This document shows positions 15,592-24,587 of a stretch of DNA of 43,888 bases, piece after piece. Source of the DNA: Prolixibacteraceae bacterium (GTDB lineage Bacteria > Bacteroidota > Bacteroidia > Bacteroidales > Prolixibacteraceae); assembly GCA_003506435.1 (NCBI GenBank), contig DOAQ01000040.1, positions 12,671-56,558 of the forward strand. The letters are read 5' to 3'. Numbering within the stretch: position 1 is the first letter of the stretch; every line of letters starts with the position of its first letter. The notes below the pieces were generated by a model, which made no database searches, had not been told where the DNA came from, and saw only the letters and a program-made list of their open reading frames with translations. A program made the translations under genes and the position numbers.

Positions 15592-18500
15592 GTGAGCTCA
15601 ATTTATAAAACGGAGGAGATGGGAAAAGGAGAGAATGTACAAAAGCTGAATTTACAGATTGAAGAGTTAAAAAGACAGTTGGCTGAAGCGGAAGCCCGTT
15701 TAACCGATCTGGATTTGCAAAGGAACAATCAGCAGGAAACTGAAGACGCACTTCGGGAAATGAACCGAAGGATGAGCACGATGATTAACAACCTGAAAGG
15801 GGTTGTGTACCGGTGCCGGAATAACCATGGCTGGACGATGGAATACATTAGTCAGGGGATTACTGATTTGACCGGTTATCCGGCCGACGACTTTATTGAC
15901 GATAAAGTTCGTTCCTTCAATTCTATAATTGTTCCTGAAGACCGAACCCGACTTTGGGAATATTGGCAGAGTATTCTGGCAAAAAAACAATATTTTACAA
16001 ATGAATACCGGATTTTAACATCTTCAGGAGAAGAACGATGGGTTTGGGAACGGGGATGTGGGGTGTTTGAAAATGACCAGTTAATCGCATTGGAAGGCTT
16101 TCTTATGGATATTACCGAACGGAAAAAAGCAGAGACTGAATTAAAATTTAAAGAGGAGCTTTTGCACTTAACTGGTAGTCTGGCTAAAGTTGGAGGTTGG
16201 GAATTTGATGTGCAAACACTGGAAGGCACATGGAGTGATGAAGTTGCCCTGATTCACGATTTGGATCCATCGTTGCCAACAAATGCAGAATTAGGAATTA
16301 GTTTCTATACTCCTGAGAGTAAAGCAATGATTGAAAAGGCCATAAATGAAGCAATTGAAAAAGGAATACCCTATGATTTGGAACTTGAATTAATTAGTGC
16401 AAAAGGAGCAAGAAAATGGATTCGTACACAGGGAACTCCTTTGTTTGTGAGTGATAAGGTAGTACGGATGAGGGGCATTTTTCAGGATATTACGGAGCGG
16501 AAGGAGGCTATAATTAAGCTGGAAGAAGAAAAATCCCGATTGAAAGCTCTGATCGAAACAATTCCTGATTTAATTTGGCTGAAAGATACGGAAGGAGTAT
16601 ATATTTCCTGTAATCCCCGGTTTGAATCTTTTTTTGGCGCAAAAGAAGCAGAAATTAAAGGGAAAACAGATTATGATTTTATACCAAAAGAACTGGCTGA
16701 TTTTTTCAGGCAAAAAGATAAAGAAGCTGCTCTTGCCAATAGACCGACAACCAATTTTGAATGGGTAACATTTAATGACGATGGGCATCAGGAATATTTG
16801 GAAACCATAAAAACTCCAATGTATGATTCTCAGGGAAAGCTAATTGGCGTACTTGGAATTGCCCGTGATATTACGGAGAAACACCGCAATGAGGAAATGC
16901 TGAAGGAGAAAGATCTTATATTTCAGTCATTGCTTGAAAACAGTCCTGTTTATATTTTCTTCAAAGATCATAATATTAAGGCCTTACATCTCAGTAGAAA
17001 CTATGAGGAAATGCTGGGAATGCCCTTGGACGAAATTATCGGAAAGGATATGAACGATTTGTTTCCTTCCGATCTGGCAAAAAGCATGGTTGAAGACGAT
17101 AGACGAATATTGAATGAAGGCAGGCTGGTTCAGGTTGATGAGGAATTAAACGGAAAGTACTATACCACCATTAAATTTCCAATTGCACGGGAAGGCGAGG
17201 CTCCCTGGCTGGCTGGGTTTACTATCGATATTACCGATCGGAAGATGGCCGAAATGGCCTTGCAGCAGAGTGAGGCACGGCTGTCGGCTTTTATGAGCTT
17301 TATTCCTGCAATGATTTTAATTAAAGATGACCAGTTACGGCCAGTATTTGCAAACGAAAAATTTCATGAGGTATTTCCTGTTGAAGATTGGATGGGAAAA
17401 AAACCACATGAGATATTTCAAAAGGATGTAGCTGATTTAATGGTGTCTAAGGATAACCAAGTATTAGAAAAAGGACATGTTTCATACGAAGAAGTATGGA
17501 ATGACAGGAACGGTGTTTCTCATATTTATCAGACTCAAAAATTCAGGATTGATATTCCGGAATCACGACCGTTGCTTGGAGCGATTATTACAGATATTAC
17601 GGAGTGGAAAAATGCACAAAACGAATTGTTGCTTGCAAAAGAGAAAGCTGAAGAGAGCGATAAACTTAAAACGGCATTTTTGCAAAATATGAGTCACGAA
17701 ATACGCACTCCAATGAATGCAATTATGGGCTTCTCCGAAATTCTGCCCGATTCTTTTGACGATAAACCACAATTGGAATATTACACGGGAATTATCAGCC
17801 AGCGATGTACCGACTTGCTTGGGATTATCGATGAAATTCTGGATATCGCCCGGATTGAGTCCGGCCATTTATCGATCCATAAGGAAGAGTGTAATTTGAA
17901 TAAGTGGATTTCAGAAATTGATTTGTTTTTAAGGGAATATCAAAAGCGATTAAAAAAGGAACATATTCTTTTTAGTTTGAAATGCGATTTTCCCGAGGAT
18001 CAAATAGTTATTATTGATCAGGGAAAAATTAAGCAGATTTTAATTAACATGGTCGGTAATGCGTTTAAATTTACTGAAAAAGGAAAAATTGAAATAGGAT
18101 GCGGTATTTACGGTCATAACCAGCTCCATTTCTACGTTTCGGATACCGGTATTGGCATTCCGAAGGAAAAACAGTCGTTTATTTTTAATCGGTTTGCACA
18201 AGCTGATTCAATGACTTCCAGATTGTACGGAGGAACCGGGCTGGGGCTGGCTATTGTGAAAGGGTTGTTGGATGCACTGCATGGCAGTATACACATGGAG
18301 TCGGAACCCGGCAAAGGAACTGTTTTTCATTTCTCGGTTCCTTTTAGCAAATGTCAGAAAAAAGAAAAAAGATTGGGTTTATCCGATCATATCCCGACTT
18401 CGGAGGAGCATGTACGAAAAAAAATACTTATAGTGGAAGATGATCATTATAATTTCGTCTACCTAAAACAATTGTTCCGGGGAACAGATCATATTATTAT

Positions 18501-18777
18501 TCATGCCGAAAATGGAAAAAAAGCGCTTGATCAGGCATTGAATAATGATTTCGATCTGGTATTGATGGATATTCGTTTGCCTGACATTGATGGCTATGAG
18601 ATTACCCGAAAAATAAAGGAACAAAAACCTAAATTAAAAATAATTGCTCAAACGGCTTACGCATCGGAGAATGATAAACAAAATGCCTTGAACGCTGGTT
18701 GCGACGATTATATTAGTAAGCCAATACAAAACGATTTGTTTATGCAAAAAGTAAATAACTTATTGAAAATGAGTTGA
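15592..18777 (+). CDS. Soluble hybrid histidine kinase with five PAS domains
   Basis: A 1061-residue protein without membrane segments, so it probably senses in the cytoplasm. Order: N-terminal coiled coil (about 17-60); five PAS/PAC units (about 65-180, 185-305, 310-430, 435-560, 560-680), four of them closing with DITE or DITD and the first two with DITERK; HisKA with the phospho-accepting His in MSHEIRTPMN (about 702); HATPase with NAFKFT, DTGIGIP and GGTGLGLAI; and a receiver domain with the phospho-accepting Asp in LMDIRLPD (about 993) and KP near the end. There is no output domain and no separate response regulator nearby. GTG at 15592 gives this length; ATG at 15619 (MGKGENVQK) is equally plausible. 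Signal unknown; the PAS units could bind haem, flavin or small molecules. Confidence 0.93.
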   Translation: MSSIYKTEEMGKGENVQKLNLQIEELKRQLAEAEARLTDLDLQRNNQQETEDALREMNRRMSTMINNLKGVVYRCRNNHGWTMEYISQGITDLTGYPADDFIDDKVRSFNSIIVPEDRTRLWEYWQSILAKKQYFTNEYRILTSSGEERWVWERGCGVFENDQLIALEGFLMDITERKKAETELKFKEELLHLTGSLAKVGGWEFDVQTLEGTWSDEVALIHDLDPSLPTNAELGISFYTPESKAMIEKAINEAIEKGIPYDLELELISAKGARKWIRTQGTPLFVSDKVVRMRGIFQDITERKEAIIKLEEEKSRLKALIETIPDLIWLKDTEGVYISCNPRFESFFGAKEAEIKGKTDYDFIPKELADFFRQKDKEAALANRPTTNFEWVTFNDDGHQEYLETIKTPMYDSQGKLIGVLGIARDITEKHRNEEMLKEKDLIFQSLLENSPVYIFFKDHNIKALHLSRNYEEMLGMPLDEIIGKDMNDLFPSDLAKSMVEDDRRILNEGRLVQVDEELNGKYYTTIKFPIAREGEAPWLAGFTIDITDRKMAEMALQQSEARLSAFMSFIPAMILIKDDQLRPVFANEKFHEVFPVEDWMGKKPHEIFQKDVADLMVSKDNQVLEKGHVSYEEVWNDRNGVSHIYQTQKFRIDIPESRPLLGAIITDITEWKNAQNELLLAKEKAEESDKLKTAFLQNMSHEIRTPMNAIMGFSEILPDSFDDKPQLEYYTGIISQRCTDLLGIIDEILDIARIESGHLSIHKEECNLNKWISEIDLFLREYQKRLKKEHILFSLKCDFPEDQIVIIDQGKIKQILINMVGNAFKFTEKGKIEIGCGIYGHNQLHFYVSDTGIGIPKEKQSFIFNRFAQADSMTSRLYGGTGLGLAIVKGLLDALHGSIHMESEPGKGTVFHFSVPFSKCQKKEKRLGLSDHIPTSEEHVRKKILIVEDDHYNFVYLKQLFRGTDHIIIHAENGKKALDQALNNDFDLVLMDIRLPDIDGYEITRKIKEQKPKLKIIAQTAYASENDKQNALNAGCDDYISKPIQNDLFMQKVNNLLKMS

Positions 18778-18826
18778 ATTTGGAGTAATTTTAATATAAA
18801 GATTCACAAATCCAATAAAAACCAAA

Positions 18827-19210
18827 ATGACATCAAATCAAAAAACCAAAACCCGTACTTCAGGTACAAAAAGCAATGCGGATGATGGAAAACCGACAAC
18901 CAAACGACAACAGCGCAAATACCCCGTAAAATTCGATTCTGGCGGCTTTAATTTAATGACCGGAATAGGATTTGCAATGACCGCTGTCGGTGCTTTAATC
19001 GTATGGGCCTCACAAACAGCCCCCGAAGGCAAACCGGTTTCAGCTACCAATTATTCCGTTTCCAGAAAACTTGCAGAAGCGCTTCCCGAATCGACGAGCC
19101 AGTGGATTGCAACCATCCTCGGCAGTCTGTTTGTGTTGTTCGGTATCTTTTGCATTATTATGGCCATAAAAATGGTTGTTCAGTATTTTGTGGCAAAAGC
19201 AAAAGAATAA
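18827..19210 (+). CDS. Small two-helix membrane protein of unknown function
   Basis: A 127-residue protein. A basic, hydrophilic N-terminal region (about 1-42, rich in Lys, Thr and Arg) is followed by two membrane segments (about 48-66 and 93-120) around a short loop containing KLAEALPEST. I do not recognise the family with certainty. It lies 49 bases after the histidine kinase on the same strand and might be cotranscribed. It ends seven bases before the end of the convergent decarboxylase gene, leaving no room for a terminator. Confidence 0.7.
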   Translation: MTSNQKTKTRTSGTKSNADDGKPTTKRQQRKYPVKFDSGGFNLMTGIGFAMTAVGALIVWASQTAPEGKPVSATNYSVSRKLAEALPESTSQWIATILGSLFVLFGIFCIIMAIKMVVQYFVAKAKE

Positions 19211-19217
19211 TTGTTTT

Positions 19218-20660
19218 TCAACTTTCCGAAAGTTTTTTAGCCGTTTCCCTGATAATTGTCCACGCTGTCTCGATGTGGCGCCAGTCGGTATTGGTTTGCC
19301 CGATGCACATCCGAAGTACAAAACGCTCATCCAGAACAGTGTGCGAGAAAAACAATTTTCCTTCCTGATTGATCGTGTCCATCAGTTTTTTGTTGAACTC
19401 GTTACCGTTTTTATGGTAGAAGCAAACCAAGTTTAACGGCGGCTGGTTCAGTAAAATAAAATCATTCGATTCATCAACCCACCGGGCAAATGTTTGTGCC
19501 ATCTCAACATGTTTCCGGATATGAAATTGCAAGCCCTCGACTCCGTAGTGACGGATGACAAACCACAATTTCAGAGCGCGGAATTTCCGGCCCAACTGGA
19601 CATGCCAGTCACGGTAATCGAAAACTGCGCCTGATTCGGTCGCTTTGTTTTTCAGATATTCAGGAAGAATACTCAGCGTGTTGATTAAAATAGTGCGGTC
19701 GGCAACAAAAAAACAGTCGCAATCGAAATTCGTGAACATCCATTTATGCGGGTTAAACAGGAAACTGTCGGCTAACTCAATGCCATTTAGCAGTGGACGG
19801 AATTCCGGGCAGATAGCCGCAGTCCCTGCCATTGCCGCATCAATGTGCAGCCACAGATCATATTTTTTACAGATTTCTCCGATTGAAAAAACCGGGTCGA
19901 TAGCATTCGACGAAGTCGTTCCTACTGAGGCACAAACAAAAAACGGAACCAGTCCGTTGTCCAGATCGGTTTTTATTTGCTTTTCAAGTGCGTCGGGTTT
20001 CATGGCAAAAGTTTCATCAACCTCGATTTTACGCAGGTTATTTTTACCGATTCCTACAATCTTTATTGCTTTTTCAGCCGACGAGTGGGTCTGCGATGAA
20101 ACATAAGCCACCATGCCATTTTTCACCCCTTTATCATTCGACATAAATCTGTTTTTTTTCTCGCGGGCTGCCAGTATTGCAGTTAATGTTCCGGTTGATG
20201 CAGTATCCTGAATAACACCGCCGCCTGTTCCCGTCGATTTAAATTGTGCAGGAAGCGAAAGCATGTCGGCCACCCAGTCGAGAACATGGGTTTCGAGTTC
20301 GGTAGCAGCCGGACTGGTTGCCCACAACATTCCCTGCACGCCCAAGCCGGAAGCAAGCATTTCGCCCAAAATGGAAGGCGCAGAGTTGTTGGATGGGAAA
20401 AATGCAAAAAAATCAGGCGATTGCCAGTGGGTTATTCCCGGCATAATAATTTTGTTCACGTCTTTCATCATCGCATCAAATGATTCGCCTTCTGTTGGTG
20501 CCGATGCCGGTAACTGCGCCCGGATTTCTCCCGGTTTTACCTGCGATAGAACCGGGTAATTTTCAACGTTTTCAAGATAGTCGGCTATCCAGTCGACCAT
20601 TTTTTTCCCCTGTTCCCTGAAATCGGAAACCGGCATGTGAAATGATTTTTTGTCGTTCAT
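19218..20660 (-). CDS. PLP-dependent aromatic-L-amino-acid decarboxylase family protein
   Basis: A 480-residue group II decarboxylase, close in pattern to the DDC/tryptophan decarboxylase type. Blocks seen: MVDWIADYLENVENYPV near the N-terminus, GITHWQSPDFFAFFPSNNS, SQTHSSAEKAIKIVGI, LWLHIDAAMAGTAAICPEF with the PLP-binding Asp, and SFLFNPHKWMFTNFDCDCF with the Schiff-base lysine (about 305). It should turn an aromatic amino acid (tryptophan, phenylalanine, tyrosine or dopa) into the amine; which one cannot be read. Start: ATG at 20660 gives the family N-terminus and leaves ten bases to the acylphosphatase gene. The frame is open to 20756, but that would overlap the neighbour. Last gene of a three-gene minus-strand unit. 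Confidence 0.92.
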   Translation of the reverse strand: MNDKKSFHMPVSDFREQGKKMVDWIADYLENVENYPVLSQVKPGEIRAQLPASAPTEGESFDAMMKDVNKIIMPGITHWQSPDFFAFFPSNNSAPSILGEMLASGLGVQGMLWATSPAATELETHVLDWVADMLSLPAQFKSTGTGGGVIQDTASTGTLTAILAAREKKNRFMSNDKGVKNGMVAYVSSQTHSSAEKAIKIVGIGKNNLRKIEVDETFAMKPDALEKQIKTDLDNGLVPFFVCASVGTTSSNAIDPVFSIGEICKKYDLWLHIDAAMAGTAAICPEFRPLLNGIELADSFLFNPHKWMFTNFDCDCFFVADRTILINTLSILPEYLKNKATESGAVFDYRDWHVQLGRKFRALKLWFVIRHYGVEGLQFHIRKHVEMAQTFARWVDESNDFILLNQPPLNLVCFYHKNGNEFNKKLMDTINQEGKLFFSHTVLDERFVLRMCIGQTNTDWRHIETAWTIIRETAKKLSES

Positions 20661-20670
20661 AAATGATTTT

Positions 20671-20946
20671 TTATCTGACGGAGAATGAATCAGGAATACT
20701 TTCTGTAACAAAATCGCTGACTGAAACCGATAGCACACGGGCCCGGGTTGGACCAATTTTCACCCAGTCGATAAATACTTCCATGTCGGGTTTTGTGCCG
20801 TGTGCAACAATTTCAATATTCTGATCCGGTAAATTCCGTACCCATCCGGTTATTTTATAATCGGCAGCTTTTTGCGTCACAAACCAGCGGTATCCTACCC
20901 CCTGTACCCTTCCTGTCACAATGATATGTACTGATCGTTGAGCCAA
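20671..20946 (-). CDS. acyP: Acylphosphatase (TTG start)
   Basis: A 91-residue enzyme that hydrolyses acyl phosphates. The family signature is complete: VTGRVQGVGYRWF with the phosphate-binding loop and catalytic Arg, and GWVRNLPDQNIEIVAHG with the catalytic Asn. TTG at 20946 gives MAQRSVHIIV and the normal 90-92 residue length, 13 bases after the stop of the upstream membrane gene. The only ATG in frame, at 21057, would add 37 residues unrelated to the family and overlap the membrane protein gene by almost 100 bases, so TTG is strongly favoured. It is followed after ten bases by the decarboxylase gene. Confidence 0.9.
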   Translation of the reverse strand: MAQRSVHIIVTGRVQGVGYRWFVTQKAADYKITGWVRNLPDQNIEIVAHGTKPDMEVFIDWVKIGPTRARVLSVSVSDFVTESIPDSFSVR

Positions 20947-20959
20947 AAAATATTTTGTG

Positions 20960-21340
20960 TTATTGATTTTGATTCTGTCCGTTTGTGATCGCAAACAAAT
21001 CGGTTGTTTCTTTCTGAACAAGTACCCAGATGGAATAAACGCCAATTGCAGTGCCAATCGGAAAACTTAAAAGTTTTAGGGCAGATACAATCAGGATCAG
21101 AATCCGGGCCCATTCTTTGTATTTAAGAAGCCCGATGCCTCCGATTAAACCGGGGATTGCAAGAATAAACAGAAATATTGCCAGTACATTGGCAATTATC
21201 GTTAAAATAAATTCGGCGTTCTGGTCCTCAACAAAATTGCCGATAAGGCTTAATATTGAATACAAGACGATTGCAAGCAAAAAACCCAGAATACTCAAAG
21301 CGATGTGCAACGAGGCAACTGTACGTAAATGTCCTTCCAT
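20960..21340 (-). CDS. Small multi-span membrane protein of unknown function
   Basis: A 126-residue protein with three or four hydrophobic segments (about 8-35, 43-72 and 78-108). The block LLKYKEWARILILIVSALKL followed by FPIGTAIGVYSIWVL is a pattern common to many small uncharacterised bacterial membrane proteins (DUF4064-like in appearance). The C-terminal tail is polar and ends in NGQNQNQ. It is the first gene of a unit with acylphosphatase and the amino acid decarboxylase, spaced 13 and ten bases apart. The link to those two enzymes is unexplained. Confidence 0.75.
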   Translation of the reverse strand: MEGHLRTVASLHIALSILGFLLAIVLYSILSLIGNFVEDQNAEFILTIIANVLAIFLFILAIPGLIGGIGLLKYKEWARILILIVSALKLLSFPIGTAIGVYSIWVLVQKETTDLFAITNGQNQNQ

Positions 21341-21389
21341 AGTAAGTGTTTTTTTTTATTAATGCTGAAGCTTAAAATTACTCATTTAT

Positions 21390-21419
21390 TTTGAGTAGTT
21401 GTTATTTCATATACTTTTG
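21390..21419 (+). promoter_or_regulatory. Consensus promoter of the 79-residue membrane protein
   Basis: TTTG (21390-21393), an 18-base spacer and TACTTTTG (21412-21419) match the Bacteroidota promoter. The start codon lies at 21443. Confidence 0.7.
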
Positions 21420-21442
21420 TATGAAAATTCGGGATAGAGAAA

Positions 21443-21682
21443 ATGACAATTATTAAAGTGATATTATTGGCAATAGTGCTTGTTACTCTGGCTTTGTTCG
21501 GATTGGCAATTAGTATTTTACTGAAAAAAGGAGGCCAATTTCCTAATACTCACATTGGGGGAAATAAATACCTGAAGCAAAAAGGGGTTTCCTGTGCCCA
21601 GACTTTTGATAAAATGGAGCAGGCAAAAGCAAAAAAGGAACTTCAGTTTAAAAAAATGAAACTGGCTTCGGATCAGAAATAA
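21443..21682 (+). CDS. Conserved small membrane-anchored protein
   Basis: A 79-residue protein with one N-terminal membrane helix (residues 4-27), then KKGGQFPNTHIGGNKYLKQ, GVSCAQ and a lysine-rich C-terminus. Short proteins with the same layout (FP-x-x-HI-x-x-NK, a Lys/Arg-Gly pair, then a single cysteine in SCAQ) occur widely in Bacteroidota, with no known function that I can name. The conserved cysteine after the helix is the feature most likely to matter. It has its own promoter and terminator. Confidence 0.75.
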   Translation: MTIIKVILLAIVLVTLALFGLAISILLKKGGQFPNTHIGGNKYLKQKGVSCAQTFDKMEQAKAKKELQFKKMKLASDQK

Positions 21683-21737
21683 TATAATCGGAGGAGTTCC
21701 TGTAAAAATATCTTCACTTGAATTTTCCCAAAAACGG

Positions 21738-21762
21738 AATCCGTAATAGCGGATTTTTTTTT
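21738..21762 (+). terminator. Terminator of the small membrane protein gene
   Basis: AATCCG (21738-21743) pairs with CGGATT (21750-21755) across a six-base loop and is followed by a run of T. Confidence 0.75.
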
Positions 21763-21964
21763 ATAAATAAGTCTGAATAAAAGAAAATATCCAATCAAAA
21801 TTTTTTAATAGCTGTAACTGCTTTTCAGTATAAAAATGTATTTTGCAGAACTTCGCTGCTTGAAAATGGAATTTTTATTCATTTTTAAGTAGTGGTAAAT
21901 GCTATTTTTATCAACTCAGTTGCATTAAAAGCAATTGGGTCTCCGAAATTTAAATAAACCAACT

Positions 21965-24316
21965 ATGAAAAAACTATTGGTAATATTTTCAATTCTGTCG
22001 CTCGTCTCCTGTTCTGAAGTGGAAACAGGTTCTTTTCAACTTTGGTATAATCAGCCTGCAATGGAATGGAACGGAGCGCTTCCTGTTGGAAATGGACGGC
22101 TTGGCGCAATGATTTACGGAAAGACAGAGCAGGAAATAATCCAGTTTAATGAAGAAACCCTTTGGGCAGGGCAACCGCACGACTATACAACCCCGGGGGC
22201 TTATCAATATCTCGACACAATCAGGCAAATGCTTTGGGCAGGCAAACAGGATGAGGCGCATGAATTTGCCAATGGACATTTTATGTCACAGCCATTCGGA
22301 CAGATGTGTTATATGCCCTTCGGAAATATTTTGTTGAATTTTCCGGGTCACGGAACACCGGTAAATTATCGCCGAAGCCTGAGTCTCGACAATGCCATTG
22401 CAAGTGTTTTGTACGACGTTGACGGCGTACATTTCGAACGCGAAGTTTTTTCTTCGGCGCCAGGACAGGCAATTATTATTCATTTGAAATCTTCAGAAAA
22501 AGGAAAACTTTCATTTTCCGGCGGACTAAATTCACCGCACATCTCTTCGTCTGTGATTGTTGAAAACAATATGGTTATTTTAAAAGGAAAGGCGAACAAC
22601 TATCCAAAAGAACTTGATCGTATAGGAAAGCCGTATCCTGAAAGCCTGCTAACTTTTGAATCCCGGCTGACAGTGCTTGAAAACGACGGAAATCTTTCGG
22701 TAAACGATTCTACCCTGATTATCGACGGCGCTTCCGAAGTAACTTTGGCGCTTTCGGCTGCCACCAGCTTTGTGAATTATGCAGATATCAGCGCTGATCC
22801 TTCGGTACGCAATGAGAAATATCTAGCTGAACTGAACGGTAAATCGTACAGGCAATTGAAGAAATCGCATGTTGCCGATTATCAATCGCTTTTCAACCGC
22901 TTAAAAATTGATTTTGGAACTTCGGAGTTGGCCGCCCGGCCGACCAACGAGCGGTTAAACTCATTTTATCAGGATGAAGATCCGGCACTGGTGGCGCTGT
23001 TATATCAATATGGCCGCTATTTATTAATTTCATCATCGCGGACAGGAACACAGCCTGCCAATCTTCAGGGAATATGGAACGACCAGATGCAGCCACCGTG
23101 GGACAGCAAGTACACCATAAATATTAATACTGAAATGAATTATTGGCCGGCCGAACTGACCAATTTATCCGACTGTGCCGAGCCGTTGATGAAAATGGTT
23201 CAGGAACTGGTTGTTACCGGAAAGCCGACGGCTCGCGAGCATTATAATTTGGATGGCTGGGTAGCCCATCACAATACGGATTTGTGGCGCGGAGCTGCTC
23301 CCATTAATAATTCCAATCATGGCATCTGGGTAACCGGTGGTGCATGGTTGAGTCAGCATTTATGGTGGCATTACCAGTTTACCGGCGATCAGCAATTTTT
23401 GAAGGAACAGGCCTATCCGGTTTTGCGCGAAGCATCCCGTTTTTTTGTTGGCTATCTGGTACCCGATCCCAATCATCCTGAATGGCTGATCAGCGGGCCA
23501 AGCAATAGCCCCGAGCAGCGAGGCTTGGTTATGGGGCCAACAATGGACCACCAGATTATTCGCGAACTTTTTGAAAACACGATTGAAGCGGCCAACGTGT
23601 TGGGGGTTGATACTGATTTTGCCAAACTTCTTGCTGAAACAAAAGCGCGCATTGCCCCGAACCAAATCGGTAAACACGGGCAGTTGCAGGAGTGGCTGGA
23701 AGATGTTGATGATCCGGCCAACGAACATCGCCATGTCTCTCATTTGTGGGGTCTGCATCCAGGAAAAGAAATCCATCCGACCACCACACCCGAACTGGCT
23801 GAAGCGTGTAAGGTAACTCTTTCGCATCGCGGCGATGGCGGTACCGGCTGGTCGCGTGCATGGAAAATAAACTTCTGGGCTCGTTTGCTTGACGGCGACC
23901 ATTCATTCCTTTTACTGAAAAACCTGATGGTTCCGGCGGGAAACAATCCGATTGATTATACCAACAAAGGCGGCTTGTATCCCAATCTTTTCGATGCCCA
24001 TCCACCGTTCCAGATTGACGGAAATTTTGGGGCAACTTCAGGAATTACTGAAATGCTTTTGCAATCGCATCTGAAAGATAAAAACGGGAATTTCATTCTC
24101 GACATTCTTCCTGCTCTGCCAAAAGCATTGTCAACCGGCGAAATCAGCGGTATTTGTGCCCGTGGCGGATTTGAAATAAATATGAAATGGAAGGCCGGGA
24201 AATTGATAAATCTTGAAGTTTTCTCAAAAACAGGGAATTCGTGTACGGTCAGGTATCATGGCAAGGAAATCGTTTTAGATACGCAGGCCGGGAAGAAATA
24301 CTCAGTTGAGATATAA
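21965..24316 (+). CDS. GH95 alpha-L-fucosidase/galactosidase, lipoprotein
   Basis: A 783-residue predicted lipoprotein (signal peptide ending LVSC) of glycoside hydrolase family 95, inverting enzymes that release alpha-1,2-fucose or, in some members, alpha-L-galactose. Blocks: LWYNQPAMEWNGALPVGNGR at the start of the N-terminal beta domain, EETLWAGQP, then in the (alpha/alpha)6 domain LQGIWNDQMQPPWDSKYT, NINTEMNYWPAEL (the Asn pair), HRHVSHLWGLHPG (next to the general acid) and PPFQIDGNFG (the Asp that activates water through the Asn pair). Start: ATG at 21965 gives the signal peptide; an upstream TTG at 21935 is unlikely. It lies between terminators, so it is its own unit, though it borders the hexuronate genes and may take part in breaking down the same pectin or mucin-like glycan. 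Confidence 0.94.
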   Translation: MKKLLVIFSILSLVSCSEVETGSFQLWYNQPAMEWNGALPVGNGRLGAMIYGKTEQEIIQFNEETLWAGQPHDYTTPGAYQYLDTIRQMLWAGKQDEAHEFANGHFMSQPFGQMCYMPFGNILLNFPGHGTPVNYRRSLSLDNAIASVLYDVDGVHFEREVFSSAPGQAIIIHLKSSEKGKLSFSGGLNSPHISSSVIVENNMVILKGKANNYPKELDRIGKPYPESLLTFESRLTVLENDGNLSVNDSTLIIDGASEVTLALSAATSFVNYADISADPSVRNEKYLAELNGKSYRQLKKSHVADYQSLFNRLKIDFGTSELAARPTNERLNSFYQDEDPALVALLYQYGRYLLISSSRTGTQPANLQGIWNDQMQPPWDSKYTININTEMNYWPAELTNLSDCAEPLMKMVQELVVTGKPTAREHYNLDGWVAHHNTDLWRGAAPINNSNHGIWVTGGAWLSQHLWWHYQFTGDQQFLKEQAYPVLREASRFFVGYLVPDPNHPEWLISGPSNSPEQRGLVMGPTMDHQIIRELFENTIEAANVLGVDTDFAKLLAETKARIAPNQIGKHGQLQEWLEDVDDPANEHRHVSHLWGLHPGKEIHPTTTPELAEACKVTLSHRGDGGTGWSRAWKINFWARLLDGDHSFLLLKNLMVPAGNNPIDYTNKGGLYPNLFDAHPPFQIDGNFGATSGITEMLLQSHLKDKNGNFILDILPALPKALSTGEISGICARGGFEINMKWKAGKLINLEVFSKTGNSCTVRYHGKEIVLDTQAGKKYSVEI

Positions 24317-24435
24317 CTTTTTGAGTTTTATGAATGGACAGGGGTATATTGATTCCTGCTCTATTCGATTTCAGTTCTGTATTATTTTTCGAATGATTTT
24401 TCTAAAATAAAACACTGTTTGATAGATATATAAAG

Positions 24436-24485
24436 AAGCTGTTGTTTGTGTCAATATTGAAAACTTGATGTACAACAGCTTTTTA
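24436..24485 (+). terminator. Terminator between the fucosidase and uxaE
   Basis: AAGCTGTTGT (24436-24445) pairs with ACAACAGCTT (24472-24481) and is followed by TTT. The loop is 26 bases, longer than usual. Confidence 0.6.
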
Positions 24486-24488
24486 TCT

Positions 24489-24531
24489 TTTGGAGTAATG
24501 AAATATATACCTATTTTCGTGTTCGTACACG
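24489..24531 (+). promoter_or_regulatory. uxaE promoter with a CG-centred dyad at the transcription start
   Basis: TTTG (24489-24492), a 19-base spacer and TATTTTCG (24512-24519, one base from TAnnTTTG) form a promoter. CGTGT-TCGT-ACACG (24518-24531), a dyad centred on CG, begins within the -7 element and would cover the start of transcription. The geometry equals that of the kdgK promoter, so a LacI-type or similar repressor is likely. Confidence 0.6.
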
Positions 24532-24587
24532 GAGATTGAGGAAGTGTGCATTGGTTTTAGTTTAGTATCTGTAAATCAAATTAAAAT

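Noticed and set aside
19871..19920. Methionine in place of the usual tyrosine in the PLP-binding DAAYAG region of the decarboxylase
   Set aside because: Bacterial members of the family vary at this position as far as I know, so it is not by itself a sign of lost activity.
20661..20756. Longer N-terminus for the aromatic amino acid decarboxylase
   Set aside because: It would overlap the acylphosphatase gene and add residues that do not fit the family.
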